64,000 bases of DNA, taken from NCBI GenBank assembly GCA_030248225.1, contig JASANE010003112.1, positions 1 through 64,000 of the forward strand, in the 5' to 3' direction. The notes under the pieces are model-generated. The model made no database searches. It saw only the letters and a program-made list of their open reading frames with translations, and was not told where the DNA came from. The position numbers and the translations under genes are program-made. Within the stretch, counting starts at the first letter, position 1, and each line of letters opens with the position of its first letter. This DNA comes from Trileptium ribeirensis. Its lineage: Eukaryota; Nematoda; Enoplea; Enoplida; Thoracostomopsidae. Below are positions 54,913 to 64,000 of the stretch, one piece after another.

Positions 54913-56336
54913 TTAATTGATTATCGTCCTTCTGTCTCCACGTATATCAAGTTGGCCAAGTTAAGTACAAGCTAGAATTGATGGTCAAGCAGGCGCTCAA
55001 GTTTTGCAAGGCTTGACAGAGCTACAGGCACAATCAGTCGTTTAGACAGTTAGATTCGGGTAGCCCAAACTTCACTCTTCAAATAAAAACCAAGCGTAGG
55101 AACTAGTCACTAGTGCGAAACTCAACGGTTCTAGTCAGCACTATGACAGTCAACTGAGCAGTCAGGTTAGTGTATCGGTCCAAGCGGCAGGGTTATACGA
55201 ATCGGTATAAAATTCCAATTAAACGTTGCCCAACAAGATTACAAAAACAAGGAAAAATTTACCAAACGTTACCTATATAGATAGCAAACAAAGTGCAATA
55301 AAGCATCGACAAATTAAGTTACCAATCCGAAATGTTACAAAATATGAAAAGAACAATAAAAGTGATTTACAGTGTTCAGCTAATAGTGTCCAAATGTCCT
55401 CCAAGTTTCTTCGTTCGTCGAATCGGATCGTTTCGCGGCACGTCTTGCACGATTTCGAACGCGTAAATGTCCCGTCACCAACCAACAGCGGCAGGATAAT
55501 CAGTCCTCGGTACCAAATTGCGCACGGGCGATGACAATCAAGGCGGGCTATCGGTAACAATGGCTACCAAGACGAAACGCTCGGAAATCAGCAGTAGTGT
55601 TGTACCGGTTAACAGTTCCACGCAGTCTTGCTAGCAGTCCAAGAACACCCACCAAGTCCTAAATTCCAGCAGCACGGCGTGCAGTCGATCAGATTGCACA
55701 ATCAAACACAATACCAAACAGCGATGGCGTCTCCCGATCAGGCGGAACTGACGATGGCTCGGTCCGTATGTTACAATAAATAACCGTAGCAACGTGGCAG
55801 AGCCGGAGAAGAGAATCCAATATGAATCGATTCGAATTAGCCGGTGGCGATAAATATGTCAGCGACGGTAAATTAATATATATCAGTGATAGTTAATCAA
55901 TTGATTAAATAGTTGGTTAAAATACGCACACTTAGTCTGTAAGCAATCCTGAAAAAGTGCCCGCCGTTAGGAGTGTACGAGGACAGCTCAGAGCCTCCGC
56001 TGAAAGATTGGTTCGAAAGAGTAAAACACCATGCGTCGCGGCCAATTGTTCCAGAAACAAGGCAAACAAGGGCACAAAACAAAAGCGAAACACACATCTA
56101 CAGAAACACGAGCCGTAGGCAAAATCCATGAGTAACACGTATAGATATCGTTACAAGTTTAAGTTGCGAGAGGTCCAAAACAAAACGAGTCCAGATAAAA
56201 ATCACATGTGATGGCCAAAGGGTGGTGTTAGACAAAATTTTAGACGCTTCGCGGCGTATGGGATGGACGAAAAGTTTAACCTCGCTTCGTGGGGTTAAAC
56301 GAAAATTTCGACGCCTCACGGCGTGGCCCCCAACGA
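54913..56336 (-). other. Element 2 leader
   Basis: 1424 bases between the Gag ATG and the LTR. It carries the splice-acceptor-like sequence (AG at 55949-55950), the tandem hairpins (56240-56326) and the PBS candidate (56314-56332). Short ORFs are present; one of 66 codons at 55897-56097 starts with a signal-peptide-like run but is not conserved in sequence with element 1. Confidence 0.6.
56314..56332 (-). promoter_or_regulatory. Primer-binding-site candidate, element 2
   Basis: Identical to the element 1 candidate. Here four bases (ACGA) separate it from the LTR TG end at 56337. Confidence 0.5.
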
Positions 56337-58978
56337 TGTAATAACGGTGACGCAGCTGCATGGCGCAACTTCCTAACACCATGCCCTTACGACCCCGGCT
56401 ATCATAACCTCAAGGGCGGACCCTAAGTTTTACGATTTGGCCACTTTTCTTGGTCAGACCCAAGAAGTTACGGAGCTTAGCAGGCCGCAGGCGCGCTTCA
56501 CGGGGTGTGTTCGGACCCCGCCCGATTGGTTGCGCACGTGTCTAGTATCCTGGTATGATCACTGAGGTCCCCCAGGGAGGTTGACACCGAAACCTGCTCA
56601 CAGGTCATAATGTCAAACCGATATTCCCTGTCCTGATTTAAAGGAAGTTGTTTTGTCTAGCGTAACTTGAAGTGAAAACGCGTGATAATGTAGGCTTACT
56701 AAGTGAAATTTGAGTTGCTCTGAATTTATGCCTGGCCGAACACTTTATTCTTTGTAGCCTACGTGGCCCCCACAGGGTTCCCACAAGCTGGAATGTTTAA
56801 CGTCGAACTACTTAGTTCACATCTTAATAATCTGATTGTGTTAATATCTAGAGATAGTGTTTTCTAGTAAATTTTATCTCTCGTGCGAGTGGGACTATTA
56901 AGCCAGTAAAGTTGATAAGTAATTCGATGGACCAATCTCGCTGTAATACCGTTACACAAAAAGGTCAATATTGGCGGCGGACCGCTCGTGTCAGGGCTCG
57001 GGGTATTTGCGTCCGCGAGCCGTGGCACGAAGGGTCAACCCGTCCACTTGGACGTCCTTATCACGCTAAGATATCAACAACGCGGAATACTTTCGGTGAT
57101 TTTCAAGCGTTTATTTATAATTTGATACAGAGTTAGTCAATAACAGAAATCAAAATCAAACATGAGACAGTACGAATTACGATGGTGGCACACTAGTACT
57201 CCGGTCATTCGTTCCCTTGTTCATTTCTAGAAGAGGAACGGGGCGGCGCGAGCGAAGACGTTCCCGGAAATACCGGACCAGAATCTGTACCCGAAGCGTG
57301 CGACGTTATCATTAACTAATTTGGTTAGAGCTCGGGACGTGCGTTCTGGCGGGCTTCGAAGTTCGCTCTCAATAAAACGTGGTGTTAGACGCATTGCGAG
57401 GGCCATGCGGGAAAAGGAGAGGGTTCGTTTCTTTCACTGTACGATTTCAACAACAAAGGGGCATGAATCGGGGTACGAAAACATGAAGATATATTACAAG
57501 TCAAAACATGGTTGAATTAGCAAAATTACACGGTTAAAGTCAGTGATTACTTATAATACAAGTGAGCGGGTACTAACGCGAATGGTGATTGTGCGACAGA
57601 CAAAGTGTCCATTACTGGCGGTCAGATGCAAAACTCCGTCCGGTAGGAATTCTTAATCCCGTAAGTTTGCCTAGCATTCCTATCGAGTCTTTCACATCAA
57701 TTCGCCAGCACGAGGGGTTATGTGCCATGTGTCCATTTACCTATGTGGCGATGCATCCAGTAGTCGAAACGGGAATTAAGAGTTTGCCCATCGTCATCAA
57801 AATCCGTAAATAGAAGGATTGGGACAATGCGGCTGATTGTGGTCGTGGAGTACCAGTTGAACGACGTTATATTTCTCGGGGGGGGGGCGCAATTTCGAGC
57901 ACTTTGAAGGGTCGCCCCTAGTTACTTTCTCCTGCTTTTCGCCCTCGAACGCGTCTGCGTCCCTTTTTTGGGTTGGTTTTGCTTTTGTCGGAACTCGATA
58001 GTCGAGTGGTTAGTACTGAAATTTCTGCAGCGGACTTAAATCCTCCGTGCAGGATCGAAACTCAAAACGGGAAATTGAAAAAGGAGAGAGAGAAAAATGG
58101 CAAAAGTCAAAACGAGGGCATACATAGTACATAGCCTAACGGGCAAACCGAGCTAAAATGTAAAAATGCCTAAACTCAGCGATCAAGTCGCTCCAAGACG
58201 AAAAAGGGGTTTTGCTCTCACTCGTTTTGGGGCCAAAACGGTTCGCGAAAGGGCGCGATTTTTCTTGATTAAAATGAGAGTTTTATGGTTTCATTTTGAA
58301 CATCAAGCACCCTAACGTGCCTTTGAAAGTGTTTATTGTAGTCGATTTTGGTACCTAGCCACGCCGCCGGTTCAGATTGGGAGCAGGTGGTATCCTATGT
58401 CCTGCCGTTAAGCTTAACCACGTGTGCGTATTTTACTGAACGTTAGTAAACTCAATGGTCGGACCGCGACGATTTCGAAGTAAACCTTGTTGAGCGAGTG
58501 CCTCGTAAATTTGGTCGAGAGGGGCTGTAGAGGATTCGCGCAGTCGGTTGTTGATCCTTATATAATGCTGGTGATAACCGTTTTACTATGGAACACATTG
58601 GACACTGGCAAAACCGTGCCAAAAACTGTATAAAATTTGCTCCTTTCGGAGTGCCAAGACCTTGTGCTCAAGCTGAAATCACTTAGAATTTGCTTAGTCT
58701 TTTGTATTCCCCAAATTTGCTTAACTCAAATTAGTGAACGAAATTTAGGGGCTTGCTGAAGCCCGACAGAGGCTATTCCTCTGTCCCTAACTGCAACGTC
58801 AGTCCGAGCTCAAGCAGCGGCATGAGCATCGAACGGTCCACTAAGTTATAAATTTGCAAACCATAAGCATAATCAGAAGCAAGCAAGTAAGCGAATCTCT
58901 CTGGTTTCGTAGTAAAATTTTACCGTGGTCCGCTCAGGAAAATTCGATAGCCCTAACTCAAGAGTAACAGTTCATGTA
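56337..58978 (-). repeat. Element 2 right LTR (5' LTR), truncated
   Basis: It aligns with 33979-36718 with few differences. It stops abruptly at 58978; the following bases are unrelated. A 178-base segment present at 35554-35731 is absent here, between two copies of TTTGTCGG, which removes the hairpin pair but leaves the tRNA-like segment (57999-58075). An AATAAA candidate lies at 57110-57115 on the minus strand. Loss of the remaining 2.8 kb probably removed the promoter. Confidence 0.85.
57999..58075 (+). ncRNA. tRNA-like segment, element 2 right LTR
   Basis: Same A-box, anticodon-arm and B-box words as 35730-35815. Confidence 0.45.
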
Positions 58979-59227
58979 CGTCATAAAAGAAACAGCGTAA
59001 CGCTTAAATAAATAATTGAATTCGTAGATGGAGAAGCGCTAGCTTCTGAATCGAGGAATTCTCACTACACCGCACTATGGTGAAAAAGATGGGCGTCCGT
59101 TTATGTTTTTCTCTGTAAACAGGACTACATTATTTTAACGTAAACCCATGTGGACGTGTGAGGGCTCATATGAAAGCTACAATACTCTAGATGTGCCTTT
59201 TGGAGGTTTCATTCCGATTCGACACAC
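58979..59227. other. Flank after element 2
   Basis: No gene seen. A short hairpin GAAGC/GCTTC lies in the middle. This DNA is continuous with 60417 onward once the hAT insertion is removed. Confidence 0.5.
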
Positions 59228-59235
59228 CCAGGTAG

Positions 59236-60408
59236 CAGGGAGTAACCGGAATTCCGGTTCCGGTTCCGGCGAAAATCGTGTTCCGGTTGCGGTTCCGGCA
59301 AAGGGCAAAAACCATACCGGAACCGGAATTCCGATTTACAAATTTTGTTTGAAATTTTCCACGTTTTTTGCTTCATCTGTAATCCAAACATATGTAATAT
59401 ATATCATACAATGATCAAGCTCCAACACAACCAAGCAAAAGAAAAGATTAACTAACCAATTTGCCGTGCGAAACGTAATTAGGGCGCATAATTTGAGCAG
59501 GAATTTTTCATAATAGCCTGCAGGAGTTTGTTAAATCGAAGTCAGGTCGATGCTTGTAGCAGCTATTTTACACATCCAGAGATCTGTGGGATACGTTTGA
59601 ATTAAACCGGTCCAACTCGGTAACAGAGTATGGCTTACGCAGAAGTACTTAGGGTATTTTTGGCTAACATAAATTGCGTCAAGCACCCGCCAGTGCGCTT
59701 GTAAACTTGGTAAATCAGTCTAAATTGAAGTAAACTAACGTTATCTGCAACGCAGCTAAAAACTGCTTTCTTGGCAATGAACTGTATTTATTGAAACTGT
59801 GCGAGCAGCATCACAGTGTGTCTAATTTATAGCATTCTCATTAGAAAGTTATCATCGTTATGATCTAACTGACGGGCACTGTTTGTCCAACGCTAGCCTA
59901 AACAGTGTCTAAGACCACTGATCAGAAAATAACCTTCTATCTATCATTTTGTCTTAGAATCATATAAACCAATAATTTTAAGTTTCCTACAGAAGAACAT
60001 GCAACAAACGTATGTGTAGTAAAGGAAGGCGACTGGAGACAGAGCGAAAGTGTGTATTCTACGCTCCAAGATTTGTAAGCATATTCGATTTGACGCAGTA
60101 TACGCAATGGTGTATAGTGGAAGGCATTTTTTGCTCTGGGTGTCCAAAAATCGACATATTTCATCGATAAATATTCATTATTAGCTTCCTCAGTCTCTTT
60201 AAAGTTTCAGAAAGGCAATAACACCATCGCAATACATTAAGTTTAATGTAAAAGCTATTTTGAATCCATTTTAAATCCACTATACCTTCATTTCTTCCAT
60301 CATTTGTTTTACTATATACAAATTTCGAAGACCAGGTTCCGGTTTCGGTTCCGGATCCGGTTTAAATCGACGGTTCCGGTTGCTGGTTCCGGTTCCGGTT
60401 ATTCACTG
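59236..60408. mobile_element. Non-autonomous hAT-type transposon, 1173 bp
   Basis: The ends are inverted: the left reads CAGGGAGTAACCGGAA and the right, reverse-complemented, CAGTGAATAACCGGAA. CAGNG-type ends are typical of hAT elements. The perfect 8-bp duplication CCAGGTAG flanks it at 59228-59235 and 60409-60416, the hAT target length. Subterminal GGTTCC-rich repeats in both orientations follow each end. No transposase ORF is visible, so it depends on an outside enzyme. Confidence 0.85.
59243..59336. repeat. GGTTCC-rich subterminal repeats (left)
   Basis: Several GGTTCCG hexamer-like copies, then inverted GGAACCGG copies. A matching cluster lies at 60334-60400 near the other end of the hAT element. 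These may be transposase-binding repeats. Confidence 0.7.
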
Positions 60409-60416
60409 CCAGGTAG

Positions 60417-62106
60417 GTCCCACCACAGGGGGTCAAAAGTGGGTACCCAGTGGTATATGGCTAAAATAGTCCATTTTTTGGGACAATTTTGCTCATAACT
60501 CGGCAACCCTTGAGCCTATTTGAATCATTTTGGTGTAATATGTGTCCTAGGAAGCTTTATTTATGGGTATATAAATTGTTTTGGTCGGGTACCTATAGAG
60601 CATGGGGGACTTTAGCAAATGGTCAAATTTCCAAAATTTTGGTCAAACTTTGTCGAGGTGTAGCTATGTAACCACTTAAGCGTTTCGAACGAAATTAGAG
60701 TTACTGCGCGGCTATGTACCTGTAGGGTATCAACAGATTTGATGTAGGACCCCTGGGTCAATTGGTATTTGAGGCCAAAGTTGGGCCCGACGCCATATAT
60801 ATAGTCATCTGTGACATTACCACTTCTAACGGTATACACTTACATTACCACTTCTAACGGTATATTAATAGATTTGTGGCTAAAATAAGTTCATATGGGT
60901 TTTCGTGGGTGATGATTTCAAATCTTCATTGTATTTAAACGTATCTCTTCGTGTAAAATCAGTGGGTGCGACAATACGAGCGGTGCGAAAGGTCGAGTGT
61001 CATGTGGTTTGTAGGAAATTCTGTTTATGTTTTCTGTGCTACTGTGCTTTTGTTAAAATTCTTAAACATACATTACATACATATGTTGTTCACGATTCGT
61101 AAGCAGTTCTACGGTAGAGCTAACCCTCGTAGGGTGCCTATTAGATATCTTGTTACTATCAGTTTTGCTGCATCTATGCCTTACTGAACAACAGATTAAT
61201 AAATATATTTTGGAGAGTTACATCTTTGTTTCGTAACAAAAATGTATTTTAATGAGTTGTTCCACTGTATGTTAACGTTACAGTTTTTCATTTCTCCGAA
61301 TTCATACTCTTGGCATGTCACCAACATTCTAGTCAGTAATGAAAACTGATAAAAATCTGGACGATATATCTAGTTACTGTGCTCCAAATACCAGTACATA
61401 GAACTGGCAATGCAGTGAAAAAAGTTCATTTCGGCAAGGAAACAAGCAAGAATTAAACGACTTAATCGGTTGGTTACATAAATAGAGTACACTGAGCTAT
61501 AAGGCCACTTCCATAATGTTTCACCATACAGTGTTAAGCATAAACTTCATCATCGTTCATAAGATAATTAAAATCGTTTCTTTATTAATGGAGAACCTGG
61601 TTAACAGTAACATCGTGTTTGCTGTGAAAACACAAAACACGAAAGAGTGATAAATCTGCTTTCCAGAAAATGTCCACACAGCTGTTAGGTGCTATGTGTT
61701 ATTGCGAAATTGCTATATTATTACAATTTCATGAACTGAACTCACGCTGTATAGAAAATCTAATCTGCATGACAACGATGCCATCTCGAAGCAGTTACCG
61801 TTATCAGATATGCGTTGTAATACATCGCGTCTTTTACGCTACTGTATATTATTATATATGATATATACCGCCAAGTGGTTTGTATTCTTCCGACACTCCT
61901 GCTTGTCGGGGAAACGGTGTCAGGCACATGGGAGACATTCCTCCTCGTCTAGAGGAAGAGTTTTTTATCGTGGTCACCATATAATCTTCATTAATTATTG
62001 AGAAGAGACTGTGAGGCAGAAGGACGGACATGGTAAAATTTATCAGTGCGCGCACAAATAAATGCTTGGCCGGTTCGTTCGCTGCGCAATAAATTCTGCT
62101 ATATCT
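60417..62106. other. AT-rich DNA, no recognised gene
   Basis: No convincing ORF. A 22-base unit (starting CATTACCACTTC) is directly repeated at about 60816-60837 and 60844-60865. The part from 60417 to about 60890 looks like a dispersed repeat by style, but I cannot name it. Confidence 0.4.
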
Positions 62107-62503
62107 CTGGCCTGTCCACAGTGGGGGGGTGTGGTGGTGGGGGTGGGGGGACCCCCCACTTTACAAATCCCCCATGTGCGTGAGATTTTCCCCCAGGTCC
62201 GTCCCTCCACTCGGCCGAAACCCCCATGTTCAACTAATTCCAAAAATTTTTTTATGTCGGAAAATTTATGTTCGTTGTTTGCAAATTGTTTTTAAACATT
62301 AATTACCACTATTATAATGCTAAAATATTGTTTTTTAGCCTGAAAGTACGTTCACAGTGGTAAAAATGCATGAAAACATGGAAATATTTTGTATTTTTAA
62401 GCAAAATTTATCCCCCCTCCCACTTTTAAATTTCCCACGAGGATGAACATGGGTCCCCCGAAGTTTCCCCCCCCCACTTTTCGGAGGGCTGTGGACAGGC
62501 CAG
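62107..62503. mobile_element. MITE, about 0.4 kb
   Basis: Perfect 15-bp inverted ends CTGGCCTGTCCACAG (62107-62121 and 62489-62503). The interior is rich in C and G homopolymers with a GTGGGGGG/CCCCCCAC hairpin and has no ORF. TATAT precedes by two bases on the left and TATAT follows on the right, consistent with a TA-type duplication. The superfamily is not determined. Confidence 0.65.
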
Positions 62504-62991
62504 TATATGGTACATTTTGTTAGATATTCCAAGCAAGTACAATCGGGAATGTGTCTATTCGCCTTATACCAACCGTGATACGTAAGGCATATATGTAAGC
62601 AAAGAAAGGAGCTGCTTTGTTACTACAGAGACCTATAAGATTTTCAGTTTCCCATAAGGAGGAAATAAAACCTTGGTTCTGATCGGATAAAAACACCCTA
62701 TCTGCAGTGAACAGACACCATGAAAATTATGATCGGTAGTAGACAAACGACAGACTAATATAATTAATAGAGTCGAATTTTAAATTGAGCAATGCCGATA
62801 TCAGCTTTCGCATACGACGGCATAAAACAAAAAAGATCTAATTCGGTTTACCATGTAGATAACTAGCAAACTAACTCAAACATTACAGTCATTTCTACGC
62901 TTAATTAAAATTTAATTGTTCAGGCACTTCCGAACAATGATGACGCTTTCATCCGTAAACATGGATTCATGCACGAAATACCTATTGAGAT

Positions 62992-63060
62992 GGGCTCCAA
63001 ATAGCTATGTCGGTAGACTGAAAGCGAAGGGTCTCGGGTTCGAGTTCAACCCCAGCCTTG
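62992..63060 (+). ncRNA. tRNA-derived SINE head or tRNA pseudogene
   Basis: An A-box-like TAGCTATGTCGGTAGA (63002-63017) and a B-box-like GGGTTCGAGTTC (63036-63047) resemble TAGCTCAGTCGGTAGA and GGTTCGANTCC of tRNA genes. The stretch between them is too short and the acceptor ends do not pair, so it is not a working tRNA. No poly(A) or SINE tail is evident nearby. Confidence 0.45.
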
Positions 63061-63531
63061 TTTTCCAGCCAGCTGCTTTTCACATCCTTTCGTCACTGCG
63101 CACCTCTAGCTAAAGTATGAAATGAACCCTAGACTATTCTGTTTCAGTTTCGTTATTTTAATTATATATATTTAATTACTCAAACATTATCTTATTGCTT
63201 ACAAACATGTTCCTTTAGAGCTATTTCATAATCATACAAATTAAATTAATTCAATACTCTTTATAAAAGCATGGTTTAGTAACTCTTCTTTCACGACTGC
63301 TTAATATTGTTATCGACATCCCGCCGTCGTTCAGTAAGGCCTACCCTGTTTATATACAATATATTTCATACATACATATTGAGTACTTTTATTTTCATCT
63401 CATTAATAGTTCACATAAAGCAGCAGGTTCAGCATTAGGTAGGTGGGGATTTGGGGTGGCGGTGAGATAAGAACTTAGGATAAATATTTTAGGGACCAAT
63501 AAGTAAGTGAAAACTGAAAAACCTAATTTTT

Positions 63532-63583
63532 GTGGGGTTTGGACCCCACCTAGCCTAGGAAACCCCTGACAACCCCGGTTGTC
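63532..63583. other. Two adjacent hairpins
   Basis: GTGGGGT/ACCCCAC (63532-63549) is followed by GACAACC/GGTTGTC (63568-63583). They may belong to the tail of a small repeat. The function is unknown. Confidence 0.5.
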
Positions 63584-64000
63584 GGATTAGCATCCACCAT
63601 TTAAGCCATTCTTTGTAGCATCCGTGATGTTGCCGTACCCGGTTTTCAATCTTTCAATACCTTTCACCCCCTCGGGTTAGAACGCGTCATCCACTCACGC
63701 TTCCATTTCCGATTCATCAATCTTCAGTAAACCGACCCCTGATTCCGTCCTGATTTATTTAATTTATTACCGTCCCGATTTACTCTTCTCTCTTTGTCAC
63801 ATGATTCTTCAGACTTGCGGTCTCCGCCCCAAAATAAAACACAAATGTCTGAAAAAAATACATGATTAGACAATACATGATTAGTATAAACATCAAATTA
63901 ATACACAATAAAAATACGTAAGACACTATTTTTCTTGAAAGATTCTTTTTATAAGAAATTCTTCTTTGGTTCAGGACTAGGTGGAATGTTTTTGGCAGTA

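Larger units (their letters stand above)
33979..58978 (-). mobile_element. Element 2: degenerate sister of element 1
   Basis: Same layout as element 1 but truncated at both ends. The left LTR lacks the first 75 or so bases and the right LTR stops at 58978. The LTR sequence is a distinct subfamily: the terminal few hundred bases and selected motifs align well with element 1, much of the rest poorly. The two LTR copies of this element are very similar to each other, yet the coding region has many stops and shifts. The RT, RNase H and integrase proteins remain nearly identical to element 1. Confidence 0.85.
62504..64000. other. AT-rich right end of window
   Basis: No gene recognised. It holds the tRNA-like fragment at 62992-63060 and two adjacent hairpins at 63532-63583. 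Confidence 0.4.

Overview
The window is eukaryotic, most likely from an invertebrate animal, and nearly all of it is retrotransposon. I could not place the species. There are no bacterial-style operons and no host gene that I can defend. About 55 kb (4031-58978) holds two related giant Ty3/gypsy-like LTR elements, both transcribed on the minus strand. About 4 kb of unrecognised DNA lies to the left. About 5 kb of AT-richer DNA with small DNA transposons lies to the right.

Element 1 (4031-33877, 29.8 kb) has direct terminal repeats of about 5.75 kb. It has a 1.46-kb leader (26691-28151) with a primer-binding-site candidate and a tandem hairpin array. Its single open reading frame (26690 down to 12510, 4726 codons from the ATG) encodes, in order: Gag with a CCHC knuckle, a long acidic disordered region, an unknown folded region, an envelope-like fusion glycoprotein (signal peptide, furin site, hydrophobic fusion segment, TM anchor), aspartic protease, reverse transcriptase, RNase H, integrase and a 760-residue proline-rich tail. 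Envelope lying between Gag and Pol in one uninterrupted frame is unusual; it normally follows pol. After one TAA and 25 open codons in the same frame comes a second ORF (12434-11268, 388 aa). It carries a NADAR (YbiA-like, ADP-ribose/NAD-linked glycosidase) domain followed by a degenerate SGNH-hydrolase-like domain. This retroelement with a NADAR module is the most striking content of the window.

Element 2 (33979-58978, 25 kb) belongs to a sister subfamily with the same gene order. Its coding region is broken by many stops and frameshifts, the NADAR/SGNH segment has been cut out, its left LTR lacks about 75 terminal bases and its right LTR stops after about 2.6 kb. Comparing the two elements shows which parts are conserved: the Pol and Env proteins, a nearly invariant 200-nt stretch in the acidic region, several RNA hairpins with compensatory changes, a tRNA-like segment on the plus strand of the LTR, a splice-acceptor-like sequence in the leader and AATAAA signals in the LTRs.

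The right flank carries a 1.17-kb non-autonomous hAT-type transposon with a perfect 8-bp target duplication (59228-60416), a 0.4-kb MITE (62107-62503) and a tRNA-derived SINE-like or tRNA-pseudogene fragment near 63000. All domain calls come from reading motifs by eye; no database search was run.
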